Assembly (NCBI GenBank): GCA_028291605.1
Contig: JAQGHS010001039.1
Location: forward strand, 1-39,969
Reading direction: 5' to 3'
From: Planctomycetaceae bacterium
Lineage (GTDB): Bacteria > Planctomycetota > Planctomycetia > Planctomycetales > Planctomycetaceae
DNA length: 39,969 bases
Part shown: positions 9,701 through 17,353 of the stretch, piece after piece
How positions within the stretch are numbered: the first letter of the stretch is position 1
How the letters are laid out: each line of letters opens with the position of its first letter
Notes under the pieces: model-generated
Told to the model about the DNA's origin: nothing
Database searches by the model: none
What the model saw: only the letters and a program-made list of their open reading frames with translations
Position numbers and translations under genes: made by a program

Positions 9701-9895
9701 ATCGATCGAACCGTCAACGACTGCCGACCCGGTAGATCCCAAGTCCGTTGCCTGATCCAGGGTTTCGTTCGGTTCCGTTTCCGGAACGGCGGCCGGCAAA
9801 TTGGCAGACATGATCCCCGAGAGCAGATTTCGAATCTCTAAATTCTCAATGCTCAGTATCGGATTTGGCCGTCTCCGTTTGGGAAGTACATGCAT
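6716..9895 (-). CDS. Large surface protein with PPC-like domains and C-terminal membrane anchor
   Basis: A 1059-residue exported protein. The N-terminus carries the planctomycete-type motif IENLEIRNLLSG (about residues 16-27), preceded by basic RRR. A PPC-like beta domain follows at about 40-175 (DVDWYCFTL ... AGTYYVAISG), a second near 275-450 (ADVDLYHFHIG ... AGDYYVAVSSG), an Ig-like segment near 455-560 and a third PPC-like unit near 610-700. A glycine/serine-rich linker covers about 738-780. A hydrophobic helix (about 1010-1030, TGMGLLVASAALH) is followed by RRR and a short tail, consistent with C-terminal anchoring. No catalytic motif was found. AAGGA lies 7 bases before the ATG at 9895. 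It probably is a cell-surface or adhesive protein; exact function unknown. Confidence 0.75.
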   Translation of the reverse strand: MHVLPKRRRPNPILSIENLEIRNLLSGIMSANLPAAVPETEPNETLDQATDLGSTGSAVVDGSIDQNGIDVDWYCFTLLTSSEITLDSTSGTLGLYNSAGLDPGDHQNPGGYRLLAQNSAGDSMGASITRTLAAGTYYVAISGQGNSYFYPFLEDSGVAGETGDYTLVFASEALTDPVVGDPAPLSVDVSPVEVRIDFAGTLNFTPTVVLTDAGGDAIPLAWTNVNSTISELQFAPNKALTPGDYTAVLKDSTGTVRITLQVHLASSADVPIDLGDDIAAAAIDLGELDESGLLQIPGMIGDDAYYDVSSQSAAQRPGADVDLYHFHIGTTSPVGLVAEVFAGRLGSPLDAGLSLYRMNAVSGQLELVTGNNQSFNSIKSTNLQHPLFNDPIITSGLVAGDYYVAVSSGLNTPSPAEHQSGGSGSGIFDPNQSHSGAVGTSTGRYVLSLRAEFDPLPAEVVSVSIADQSTLQSAPTTLDIQFNGYVNVAELAHISNFQTSQNTIPGIYIADQQGHSYIPHFISFDPTTFTARFLLSDRLPSGGYQLHIDGSEGLANIAGVPLEANASSIVHFTVSTPAAGTAGNPTIWTHDSQTDTTPAAQALGVLFPDELQSGVEIVRAAGSGSSRTNDQSDEYSFEVLKTGRYRLAISGHGLPSGVPFQILDQQGHVVDMASTDDGLMAFIFLKAGSYVLHVGNWPAATARSVGYQINIDSSFHADDAAPLSSGPAAAVGLRLITAIDTGGTGGSGGSGSGGLGSGMGSIGGGNNGGGSSGGGSSNLGGTSAATRLNDSPNDYNARFGLPRLSLPSNLDGLVIAMPTVLSDSGTGLGARLQVARSLRRISDLGAGLPLGRLSEFADGPLGRARGDQSDLTSGLSTVRRLSRLIDSSLQSDRDTIGNQQAQPTNTSTQRNETTIATDRETDSAQHGELGPATAPGDGAPEQPDSNYTTGTEPKRSSLNAKVHSVSHFRELPGVLSQTENDSVFLPSGPSRDDATQVETAELQSAYLPDTVFATGMGLLVASAALHRRRQTGSLNSLGTDLYFTSTESVSTSKKKVHRS

Positions 9896-10330
9896 AACGA
9901 ATCCTTACGCTGAAGAATCCTGTCCGTTGACAGGGTTCCCCGATGGTTGCCTGATGATGCTGATTCACGCCACGCTGCGTTGCAAATCTGGTGAGTATGT
10001 GAAGTGAAACTGCGGCGAATGTTCCACTCATGAGGGTTTTTCGCTCGTGAGGGAATACCGCACTTGTCACCAAGTAACTGTACTTCGTGGAATTAAAGGC
10101 ATGGATGCGGGAGATGGGTTTGCGTGGGAATCTGCACCTCCTTTGAGCATTGAGCGGAAAGGTCTCAATATGGCCGAAAGATCAAATGCGCCAAATTTGC
10201 TGAGACGACACATCGCATCGAATGTAGTGAGACGATTTCGGACAACTCATATCGGAATTGTCGGCGGCGCGGTTTCTACCGAATTTGTCGCCAGAGGCTC
10301 TGATCTAAGTAGATAGGCAGAAATAGCTAT

Positions 10331-10396
10331 GTAGCCGCGTTCGCCAGAACGCGGGCGATTTACCTTGGATTCCCACGCTCTGGTGAGCGTGGCGAC
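10331..10396. repeat. Palindromic element B2
   Basis: Left arm 10331-10355 starts GTAGCCGCGTTCGCCAGAAC; right arm 10372-10396 is a diverged reverse complement ending GAGCGTGGCGAC. Same family as 1701-1768 and 28918-28984. It lies beyond the metalloprotease terminator, so it is not needed to end that transcript. Confidence 0.8.
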
Positions 10397-10468
10397 AGCA
10401 CAGATATTTCTGAACGACTACTTAGACAGGGCGATCGATCAGTGTGCCGTGTGTCGTTTCCGGAACGC

Positions 10469-10514
10469 AAAAAAGTCCAGATTGAGATGGTTTGCACCGT
10501 CTCAACCTGGACTT
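10469..10514 (-). terminator. Intrinsic terminator of the metalloprotease gene
   Basis: On the minus strand an approximately 15-18 bp stem (AAGTCCAGGTTGAGA against TCTCAATCTGGACTT, one wobble) closes a short loop at 10491-10496 and runs into TTTTTT at 10469-10474. It lies about 58 bases past the stop codon. Confidence 0.9.
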
Positions 10515-10572
10515 AGAAGGATTCGACATCGCCCCATCACTGGAGCTTATTCGGAGCTGTATTGAAGAAGTG

Positions 10573-12042
10573 TTAGCGGGTACGAATCGAAACGATCTGT
10601 AATGCCGATGGCAGACTCACATTTCCTGCTTCGTCGGTCGCGACAGCCGAAAACTGATAAATACCCTTCGTCAGCTTACGCGACAATTTATAGGACCAAC
10701 TTCCCGTAGCGTCCGTTTCTGCGGTTCCGATGACCGAGCCATCCTGGTAGATAGCGATCAAGGTGTGCGCCTCAGCAGTGCCAATCAAGTTGATGTTGTT
10801 GGGAGTGGCGATTGCGACGGAGATTGTTGGTGCCGCTGGGGCCACAGTATCACTGCCAGCAGGCGCGAATGAGTCTGCAACCTGACCACCGCTGTGGATC
10901 GGGCTCCCATTGGCCTTCTGGGTATTGGGCATCGTCAGCTGAGGAGTGCTATCGGCACCGATGTCCAAAGTCAGCCCGTAAGCCCCGGTATTGAAGGCCG
11001 AACCAGTCGCACCCTCGACCCTGATGTAATACCAATCATTATTGCTAATTCCCGAGACGGAGAGGGTCAATGTCGAACTGGATGACCCGGTTGCCGTACT
11101 GATCACTGTTCCAGCCGAGTTATAGAGTGTGGCCTTGGGAGCGAGCAGGCTCAAACCGGCCGATTGGACCCGGACTGTCAATGTGCTGCCAGCATAATTC
11201 GGGATGCTGACTTTGTAATAGTCCACATCAGAACTTGATGTGATGTCCAAATCATCAATGATCGCCCACTTCTTCGCACGCACCAGAGGACCGGTGATGT
11301 TGCTGGCATCCGCCCACGTGTTGTTGGTCGAAGGCTTGTCATATTTGTCATTATCGCGTGCGTTGTTACTACTGTAGATGTTGCGAATTCCCGAGATGTC
11401 ATCGCTGTTCAGGCTCGGCTTGGCGTTCGTGTAAGTGCCGTACATTTCGGCTGCCGAGGTCGAGCTGTGAGCGAGACCCAGGGCGTGGCCGATTTCGTGA
11501 ACCGCGACGGTAAACAGGTCATAGCCACCAACACCGCCAATGCTCCAGCCAGCCGCCGTATTGAACGCAATGTCTCCCGCAGACGAATATGTATTGTCAG
11601 GGGCCGGGTAAAGCGCATCAGCGAGCGTCGAACTCTGGAAGTCAAATCCCCCAATGCGGATGTCACCGATCGTGGTCGAACCTTGCTGGTAGCTTCCCGA
11701 ACCAATCCCTGCTCCGCTGTCGCTCACCACCAGAAAGTTGATATCAGTCTGAGCGGCCCAAACTTGGGCAGCGCGTACAATCTCCGATTGCCAGCCCGCC
11801 AGATCCGGATTGCTGTTGAAAACGGAATTGAGGTTGCTATAGACACCCCCCAGGTTGGTGCCATCAGGCTCAAAGCTGATGGTGATCAACTCGGGGTTCG
11901 GCCAGGCATTGCCCGACGCAGCATACAGAACAATTCGAGCTTCCAATTGCTCGATCGAAAACTTGGAGGCGTTCGCCTGCAGGCGACGGGTGTCACCTTT
12001 TCGACCGGAAAAGAGATTAGAGAGTAGATTTCGAAGGTGCAC
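10573..12042 (-). CDS. Secreted matrixin-like zinc metalloprotease
   Basis: A 489-residue secreted peptidase. The planctomycete-type N-terminal motif SIEQLEARIVLY (residues 29-40) replaces an ordinary signal peptide. The catalytic domain spans about 45-225 with zinc motif HEIGHALGLAH (H182, E183, H186, H192) and a following EMYG methionine (M200) fitting the Met-turn of matrixin-type metzincins. A PPC-like beta domain follows at about 240-362 (SDVDYYKVSIP), then a bacterial Ig-like domain at about 404-487 (TATGSWSYKLSRKL, ATDEAGNVS). All zinc ligands are intact, so activity is expected; the substrate is unknown. The gene stands alone, with a predicted promoter at 12143-12170 and a terminator at 10469-10514. 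Confidence 0.9.
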   Translation of the reverse strand: MHLRNLLSNLFSGRKGDTRRLQANASKFSIEQLEARIVLYAASGNAWPNPELITISFEPDGTNLGGVYSNLNSVFNSNPDLAGWQSEIVRAAQVWAAQTDINFLVVSDSGAGIGSGSYQQGSTTIGDIRIGGFDFQSSTLADALYPAPDNTYSSAGDIAFNTAAGWSIGGVGGYDLFTVAVHEIGHALGLAHSSTSAAEMYGTYTNAKPSLNSDDISGIRNIYSSNNARDNDKYDKPSTNNTWADASNITGPLVRAKKWAIIDDLDITSSSDVDYYKVSIPNYAGSTLTVRVQSAGLSLLAPKATLYNSAGTVISTATGSSSSTLTLSVSGISNNDWYYIRVEGATGSAFNTGAYGLTLDIGADSTPQLTMPNTQKANGSPIHSGGQVADSFAPAGSDTVAPAAPTISVAIATPNNINLIGTAEAHTLIAIYQDGSVIGTAETDATGSWSYKLSRKLTKGIYQFSAVATDEAGNVSLPSALQIVSIRTR

Positions 12043-12142
12043 GATAAATCTCCAGCATTAACTCGGAATGGCCCGTTCCCAAATTCAACAGCTTGACGAA
12101 TTCGACATAATAGGCAAACCCGTCAACCTCGGTAAGTCTCAG

Positions 12143-12170
12143 AGTGTACGGAAGAAGCGCCCGCTGTCAA
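12143..12170 (-). promoter_or_regulatory. Predicted sigma-70-like promoter for the metalloprotease gene
   Basis: On the minus strand TTGACA (12170-12165), 16-base spacer, TACACT (12148-12143). The -35 hexamer is a perfect match and the -10 hexamer matches 4 of 6. Transcription would start near 12135 and leave a leader of about 90 bases. Prediction from sequence only. Confidence 0.5.
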
Positions 12171-12618
12171 GCAATTTCACGGGAAATCGAACGATTGCGA
12201 CAATTGGACGGAACTGCGTGGTCGCGACTATTCTGTCGGTATGGTGAACAATGTCAACGGCCGGTGACTATCCACACAGCCAGTGTGTGATTTGTTCAGA
12301 AATCGGCGACATCCAGCGGATTCTTGGGATCGGTCTTTTTACGCGACAGTTGGGAGGGACTATGCCATTTGGCATAAGTCAGCCTCAATTCGCCAATCGT
12401 CAAGAGGCGTTGGACCTTGTGTCTTCTTTGACTCGCGTAACTCGCGATGCCGGACAGTCAGGGAGAGAGTGGGAAGAAGTGAACGAGGTGAGAGGGGGCC
12501 TGCGGGGTTTCTGGCACAAAAACATTGTTTGGCGTGAGTGGCGCGAGCGTGCGCTGTACTGAACATCTGCCCGACTGGCTCGGTAAAATAATTTTTTCTG
12601 GCAAGGTGGAGAAAAAAC

Positions 12619-12653
12619 AAAAAACCTCGCCGGCGGATGGTGCCAGCGAGGTT
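12619..12653 (-). terminator. Intrinsic terminator of xylA
   Basis: On the minus strand AACCTCGCTGGC pairs with GCCGGCGAGGTT across a 7-base loop (one mismatch), followed by TTTTTTG and a second T-run. It starts about 40 bases past the xylA stop. Confidence 0.92.
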
Positions 12654-12693
12654 CGAGTTGTGCGTTTCTGGATTTGTGTCGAAAGATCAACGA

Positions 12694-14016
12694 CTACAGA
12701 TAGTCGTTGATCAGATTTTCGAGCATCTCCTGCCGGCCACTTTCGTTCGCTGCCGCTTCGCCCTTGTCGAGCATGTACTTCTCCAACTCGACGAATCCCA
12801 CGTTGCCCGCTTCGATTTTCTGACCAATGCCACTGTCGTAGCTGCGGTAGCGATTCTTGACGAACTTGCTCAGGGCTCCATCGGCCCGGATCGCGGCGGC
12901 GATCTTCAGGCCCCGCGCAAACGCATCCATTCCACCGATGTGAGCGTGGAACAGATCCAATGGCTCAAAGCTTTCGCGACGAACCTTGGCGTCGAAGTTC
13001 GTGCCTCCGGGGGCCAATCCACCTTGGGCCAGGATGACCAGCATCACTTGCGAGGTCAGGTAGATATCAGTCGGGAACTGATCGGTATCCCATCCAAGCA
13101 GCAAGTCGCCAGTATTGGCATCGATACTGCCGAGAGCCCCTTGAATGCGGGCATATTCGAGTTCGTGCATCATCGTGTGACCAGCCAGGGTCGCGTGGTT
13201 GGTCTCGATGTTCAGCTTCACCTTATCCTGCAGGCCATTTGCCCGCAGGAAGTTCAAGCAGGCTGCCGCATCGTAATCGTACTGATGCTTAGTTGGTTCC
13301 TTGGGCTTGGGTTCGAACAGGAACTGACCTGTGAAACCGATGCTCTGGGCGTAGTCCGCAGCCATGTGCATGAACTTGGCAAGATGATCAATCTCACGCT
13401 TCATGTCGGTGTTGTAGAGATTCATGTAGCCTTCGCGGCCACCCCAGAAGACGTAGTTTTCCCCACCGAGCTGATGGGTGATTTCGATGGCTTTCTTCAC
13501 CTGGGCGGCAGCGAAAGCGAATACATCCGCATTGCAGCTGGTGGCCGCGCCGTGCATGAACCGCGGATTCGAGAAGAGGTTGGCGGTACCCCACAACAGC
13601 TTGATGCCGGTCCGCTTCTGCTCTTCTCCCAGCGCCTTGGCGACGGCGTCAAGATTGCGATTACTCTCCTTCAGATTGGCTCCCTCGGGGGCCACGTCAC
13701 GGTCGTGGAAGCAGTAGTAGGGAGCACCGAGTTTTTCGATAAATTCGAAGGCTGCTCCGACGCGTTTCACGGCGTTCTCGACCGAATCCGAACCATCGTC
13801 CCACGGGCGTTGCAAGGTACCCGGGCCGAACGGATCGCTCCCCGTGCCACGGAATGTATGCCAGTAGCACACACTGAACCGCAACCAGTCGGTCATCGTG
13901 CGGCCTTCGACAATTTCCGAAGCGTTGTAGTGCCGGAACGCGAGCGGGTTCTTGGTCTTCGGACCTTCAAACGGAATCTTGGGGATGTCTGGAAAGAATG
14001 CCATGTCGTATCTCAT
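12694..14016 (-). CDS. xylA: Xylose isomerase
   Basis: Converts D-xylose to D-xylulose (and D-glucose to D-fructose) in the cytoplasm using two divalent metals. The 440-residue length and the long N-terminal extension fit class II xylose isomerases. Signatures: [12 protein letters not shown] (H104, D107), [15 protein letters not shown] (E235, K237), [13 protein letters not shown] (E271, H274), GSIDANTGD (D299) and [10 protein letters not shown] (D310, D312). All expected catalytic and metal-binding residues are present. Two starts are possible: ATG at 14016 and the internal ATG at 14004 ([14 protein letters not shown]), the latter matching the usual family N-terminus better; neither has a strong ribosome binding site. 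No xylulokinase or transporter lies beside it, so the gene stands outside a xylose operon here. An intrinsic terminator follows at 12619-12653. Confidence 0.97.
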   Translation of the reverse strand: MRYDMAFFPDIPKIPFEGPKTKNPLAFRHYNASEIVEGRTMTDWLRFSVCYWHTFRGTGSDPFGPGTLQRPWDDGSDSVENAVKRVGAAFEFIEKLGAPYYCFHDRDVAPEGANLKESNRNLDAVAKALGEEQKRTGIKLLWGTANLFSNPRFMHGAATSCNADVFAFAAAQVKKAIEITHQLGGENYVFWGGREGYMNLYNTDMKREIDHLAKFMHMAADYAQSIGFTGQFLFEPKPKEPTKHQYDYDAAACLNFLRANGLQDKVKLNIETNHATLAGHTMMHELEYARIQGALGSIDANTGDLLLGWDTDQFPTDIYLTSQVMLVILAQGGLAPGGTNFDAKVRRESFEPLDLFHAHIGGMDAFARGLKIAAAIRADGALSKFVKNRYRSYDSGIGQKIEAGNVGFVELEKYMLDKGEAAANESGRQEMLENLINDYL

Positions 14017-14093
14017 CGGAAAGAAGTGTGACGTGTTTCACCAATGGGTCACACTTTATCCGACAGAGATATCAGGAACAACAGTCGCGAAAC

Positions 14094-14243
14094 CCGTAGG
14101 ATAGGCATCCTGCCTGTCAGTTGTCGCCCTTAGCGACAAACCCGAGCTTTCATTCATCCAACGATCGCCAGTTTGATCGCTACAGACTCTTGGTCCACCG
14201 TCTTGCCGCTGCGCGATTGACAGGCAGGATGCCTATCCTACGG
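14094..14243. repeat. Palindromic element D with perfect 26-bp arms
   Basis: Arms 14094-14119 (starts CCGTAGGATAGGCATCCTGC) and 14218-14243 are exact reverse complements over 26 bases. The 98-base interior contains a second perfect hairpin, TTGTCGC/GCGACAA (14120-14139). It begins 5 bases after the DUF4272-like stop and ends about 80 bases before xylA. The nested design and perfect arms suggest recent mobility or selection for structure. No transposase or flanking target duplication was recognised. Confidence 0.9.
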
Positions 14244-14248
14244 CCCGA

Positions 14249-15562
14249 TCAGGTGCTGGTGTCGATCTCGCTATATATAGCGGCGTAACCACTTAACCAG
14301 TTGATGGCCTGGTGCCGCTCGCGCGCCGCACTGTTGCAACGGTCTATCGAACGAGGGTCTGCATTGCTGATGGCCGCACTGCCGATTGCCAGGTCCTGTT
14401 TGATAATTCGGAAGGGAGAAATGTCGAAGCTCCCGAACCAGCAATTCTTTGAGAACTCGACGAAATCCATCGCACCAGGATGAACGCGAAAGTTAACCAT
14501 CCGCCAGTTGAACGCGAGTAACTGCCTACGGACATGTTCCAGTTCCTCTGGAGTTCTCAGTTCCGGCCGGGCGAGGAGCTCCTGGGTACGCTCGGTGTCA
14601 TAGATTCCCACAGCTTCTTGTAGTTCCGCAGTCTTGACGAGTTCATCGTAGACGACCAGCGGATACAGCTTCAGTGCCCACGCTAAGACTCCCAAGCCTT
14701 CCAATCGCCAGATGGCATTGATCGTCGACTGCTCAGGGACTGCACCGACGGGTATCTGCAGGATCTCCCATTCATCCGGTTCGATTTCGGCTGAGATCCC
14801 GGCTTCTTCGATCCAGGCCAGCAGCTCCTGGCGCAGTTCTTCGAGTTCTTCCTGAGGTTCCTCATCGAGCTCCATGAAGGCCCGATTGGTGACCGCCGCA
14901 AGAGCCATCGCGCGGCGGAGCACTCGATCCGCCGAGGGCGGTTCTGGCTCGTCTTCCTCTTCGTTTTCAGATTGCCCGTCGCCACTATCGGTTTCGACGA
15001 TCGGAGGAGCTTGCGGCAAGACTGCCAGAGGATCCGCGTGGCCCCCAGCGCCGATCAGGATCCGACCTGCGGAATCCCGCAATGACGAAGGGGTAAAAAT
15101 GACTCCATCGATGTGGCTGCAGACTGCCTGCAGCCATGGCAGACGCTCATCCCGGCTATCGATATCGAGATCTTCCTGATTCACCGCAATCGCAAATCGA
15201 AAGCGAGAGACAGCATCGAGAATCTGCCCCTTGCGAGGAACTTCGGGAAAGCCGCCGAAATAATTTCGCATCCCCAACACATTGCTTGACCAGTTGGGAC
15301 CATCGTAATAGTTCGCGTCGTGCGTGAGGGTCAGTGTCAAGCGTTTTCGCAGCAGCTTCTTGGGTCCCAGGACAACTACCTGTTCCCAATCGTCATCGGG
15401 ACCAGTCAGCTGGACTTCCAGCCCCAATGCACGAATCGCCGAAATCACACCGCGGGGATCGATCCGGCGAGAAAACACATTGATGGGTTCAAACGCCACG
15501 TTGGATTCCGCTAGGTGGACTGAGTTCGAAAACTTGCCGCGCGACCGAGTGGAGCGGATCAA
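14249..15562 (-). CDS. DUF4272-like protein
   Basis: A 437-residue cytoplasmic protein without signal peptide or membrane segment. The centre and C-terminus (about residues 210-370) resemble the DUF4272 family: VLRRAMALAAVTNRAFMEL, an acidic stretch, EWEILQIPVG, then AIWRLEGLGVLAWALKLYP. An acidic linker EEEDEPEPP is near residue 200. The N-terminal 180 residues include a region like other DUF4272 N-terminal halves. The biochemical role is unknown. The frame opens at a TTG (15562) that overlaps the stop of the upstream Uma2 gene by two bases; alternative GTG starts exist at about codons 22 and 28 (VAFEP, VFSRR). No start has a good ribosome binding site. The overlap argues for translational coupling with the Uma2 genes. 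Confidence 0.65.
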   Translation of the reverse strand: MIRSTRSRGKFSNSVHLAESNVAFEPINVFSRRIDPRGVISAIRALGLEVQLTGPDDDWEQVVVLGPKKLLRKRLTLTLTHDANYYDGPNWSSNVLGMRNYFGGFPEVPRKGQILDAVSRFRFAIAVNQEDLDIDSRDERLPWLQAVCSHIDGVIFTPSSLRDSAGRILIGAGGHADPLAVLPQAPPIVETDSGDGQSENEEEDEPEPPSADRVLRRAMALAAVTNRAFMELDEEPQEELEELRQELLAWIEEAGISAEIEPDEWEILQIPVGAVPEQSTINAIWRLEGLGVLAWALKLYPLVVYDELVKTAELQEAVGIYDTERTQELLARPELRTPEELEHVRRQLLAFNWRMVNFRVHPGAMDFVEFSKNCWFGSFDISPFRIIKQDLAIGSAAISNADPRSIDRCNSAARERHQAINWLSGYAAIYSEIDTST

Positions 15563-16038
15563 TCGAGATCGACGTGTTTCGGGAAATCTGGAAACAAATC
15601 AGAGCTTCGAATCTCGCCTTGGGCATTGTAGAAGGCCACGTCACCTTCCAAATTGCAAATCCATACTTCTTGGGCGCCTTTCTCAAAGTAGAGCGCCCTC
15701 TTGACGGAAAAGCGTTCCGCATCATCAGCGGTCTCTTGAACTTCAACGCACAATTCAGGAGCGATCGAGTAAGTAATTCCTTGGTGCTGACTTCTTAGGA
15801 ACTCAGGAGACGTCCACGTTGCATCGGCCACTTTGATGCCGTCGGACGTTTCAACTGCGCACCCCGAAATTACCTTGCCTCGCGAATTCATCCTGCTCAG
15901 CATTCCCAAAATTGTCCCTTGAACGATGCGAAGCCGATTCGACGCGGGATTCATGACAATTTGCCCGTATCGATTGGTTTCGATCTTGAACGGCAAATCT
16001 CGCAAGGATTTATCTGTAAGAACTTCAGACCATTCCAC
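15559..16038 (-). CDS. Uma2-family (DUF820) nuclease-like protein, downstream copy
   Basis: A PD-(D/E)XK-fold Uma2-family protein of about 159 residues; family members are putative endonucleases of unproven function. Probable active-site positions are the Asp in IKVADATW, the Glu in PELCVEV and the Lys in SVKRALYFEKGAQEVWI. The frame is open to 16143, but that would overlap the upstream Uma2 gene. The GTG at 16038 (VEWSEVLTDK) aligns with the start MRWAEVVENP of the upstream paralogue and is chosen; its ribosome binding site is weak. The two proteins are clearly related from end to end, for example LPFKIET-R-GQIVM-PASNR. Its stop overlaps the start of the DUF4272-like gene. Confidence 0.8.
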   Translation of the reverse strand: MEWSEVLTDKSLRDLPFKIETNRYGQIVMNPASNRLRIVQGTILGMLSRMNSRGKVISGCAVETSDGIKVADATWTSPEFLRSQHQGITYSIAPELCVEVQETADDAERFSVKRALYFEKGAQEVWICNLEGDVAFYNAQGEIRSSDLFPDFPKHVDLD

Positions 16039-16066
16039 GATGAAACCCAGCTTTCGATGCTGCCCC

Positions 16067-16543
16067 TTAGAGTATTTGCGTCGGGAACTGCGGAAACAAA
16101 CGGGAGCGTTCAATCTCACCGTTGGGATCAAAAAAGGCGACATGTCCGCTGAGGTCAGAAATCCAGACTTCGTGAGCGCCTTGCTGAAAATAAAGGACTT
16201 TTTTTTCTGTCATTTCGGGTTTGCTGTTGGATGGCGACCGAATTTCGACGCACAGCTCTGGGGCCATTGAATAAGCGATTTGATCACCATGAATCGTCAG
16301 AAATGCCGTCGATGCCCACGCGATGTCGGCGACCTTTACGCCTTCCGGAGTTTCCACCGAGCATTCGGAGATTGCTTCGCCATCAGGCTTGGAATAAGTC
16401 AGGATCGCACCGATCTTGTTCTGAACGATTCCATGTCGATTGGATGCGGGACTCATGACAATCTGCCCCACACGATCGGTTTCGATCTTAAATGGAAGGT
16501 TTTGCAGACGCGGGTTTTCAACGACTTCCGCCCATCGCATCAT
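16067..16543 (-). CDS. Uma2-family (DUF820) nuclease-like protein, upstream copy
   Basis: The tandem paralogue of the gene at 15559-16038, about 158 residues. The Uma2-type core is VKVADIAW, PELCVEIRSPSN and EKKVLYFQQGAHEVWISDL, giving the Asp, Glu and Lys of a PD-(D/E)XK site. The start at 16543 (first of two adjacent ATG codons) follows AGGGT at 4-5 bases and matches the paralogue's N-terminus; an upstream ATG at 16573 adds ten residues not shared with the paralogue. It is first in a probable operon Uma2-Uma2-DUF4272. Function in the cell is unknown; Uma2 genes often occur in many copies in planctomycetes and cyanobacteria. Confidence 0.82.
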   Translation of the reverse strand: MMRWAEVVENPRLQNLPFKIETDRVGQIVMSPASNRHGIVQNKIGAILTYSKPDGEAISECSVETPEGVKVADIAWASTAFLTIHGDQIAYSMAPELCVEIRSPSNSKPEMTEKKVLYFQQGAHEVWISDLSGHVAFFDPNGEIERSRLFPQFPTQIL

Positions 16544-16624
16544 GTGCACCCTAGTCGAAAATAAGTGATCCATCTCGCGATCACCAAGAATGTCATTCGA
16601 TATCCCATTTTTATCGGAGAGACA

Positions 16625-17062
16625 TCAACTTCCAAGACCATTCTGGTCGTCTGCCCGATTTGTCTGAATCTTTGATCGCCAATTCGGCGGAGCGAACCAC
16701 AATGTGGCGACAACTCCCAATCCAAACAGCGTGTATCCGCAGGTGAAAACCCAGGGGGCCGCGTCAAAAAAGATGATGTCGTGCAGCCAGAGGGCGATAA
16801 AGTCGCCGTCGTACACCGATTGTCCGGATTTCTTCCGGAACCAGTTTTCCAAGGTTGTCAGCGGGCAAATGATTCCGACCCAGGCCTCGAATACCACGAT
16901 CGCGATCATGGTGAGATGTACGCCGCGAAACCAGCGGTTGCGGATCCATTGCCAGTGGAACACCATTCCCAGCCAGGTCAGGATTAATCCGAAGACGACG
17001 AAAGAGATGTAAAAGACGTGTGTAAATAGAGTTGCATTTGCTGCTGCCTGGTAGAGAAACAT
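16625..17062 (-). CDS. DUF2784-like membrane protein
   Basis: A 145-residue integral membrane protein. Four hydrophobic helices are visible at about residues 10-33 (THVFYISFVVFGLILTWLGM), 46-65, 85-100 and 108-128. The signature WVGIICPLTTLENWFRKKSG and YDGDFIALWL fits the DUF2784 family, whose function is unknown. The ATG at 17062 is used because GGAG lies 7 bases upstream; an open frame extends to 17263, but those 67 residues are low in hydrophobicity and have no binding site. Divergent from sufU, with a 291-base gap between. Confidence 0.8.
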   Translation of the reverse strand: MFLYQAAANATLFTHVFYISFVVFGLILTWLGMVFHWQWIRNRWFRGVHLTMIAIVVFEAWVGIICPLTTLENWFRKKSGQSVYDGDFIALWLHDIIFFDAAPWVFTCGYTLFGLGVVATLWFAPPNWRSKIQTNRADDQNGLGS

Positions 17063-17243
17063 CGTACGGCTCCGCAATTGGTTCGAGTGTGATCCACAAT
17101 CGAGATCCCGGGAAAGCGTCGGATATTCTGCAATGCCCTGTTGTTTTGTGTTTCTCGCCAATAAATCCGAGTCGCCAATTGCGCCCAACGATCTCATCGT
17201 GCTTTCAGGTTGGACTTTCACCTCTAAGCCGCTAGAATGAATT

Positions 17244-17278
17244 TTGACAACCAAGGCTGTCAATAATCATTTTGTCAA
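17244..17278. promoter_or_regulatory. Triple TTGACA/TGTCAA motif between DUF2784 and sufU
   Basis: TTGACA at 17244-17249 is followed by its reverse complement TGTCAA at 17258-17263 and 17273-17278. These could be -35 hexamers for both directions, or operator half-sites, as the first two form an inverted repeat. No strong -10 hexamer was found at the expected distance in either direction, so the role is open. Confidence 0.3.
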
Positions 17279-17353
17279 CAAAGTCAGTGCCCTGAGCCGA
17301 AGGGCTCCACGTGAATGTTGACTGGATCTTAGAGCGAGTTGGGTTTCGTCCAC

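Larger units (their letters stand above)
9896..10572. other. Intergenic gap of 677 bases
   Basis: Between the metalloprotease stop and the surface-protein start. It holds the metalloprotease terminator (10469-10514), palindrome B2 (10331-10396) and a small perfect hairpin CCTGTC/GACAGG near 9918-9933 close to the surface-protein start. No convincing gene is seen in either strand. Confidence 0.7.
12043..12693. other. Intergenic gap of 651 bases
   Basis: Holds the predicted metalloprotease promoter (12143-12170, minus) and the xylA terminator (12619-12653, minus). Short open frames in 12251-12600 have no ribosome binding site or recognisable protein features and are not called. Confidence 0.65.

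Noticed and set aside
12251-12562. Small 103-codon open frame in the gap before xylA
   Set aside because: No ribosome binding site, no recognisable motif, and overlapping frames on both strands are equally open.
12637-14031. Plus-strand 464-codon open frame opposite xylA
   Set aside because: It is fully antisense to a xylose isomerase with all catalytic residues; the composition is what codon bias of the opposite strand gives.
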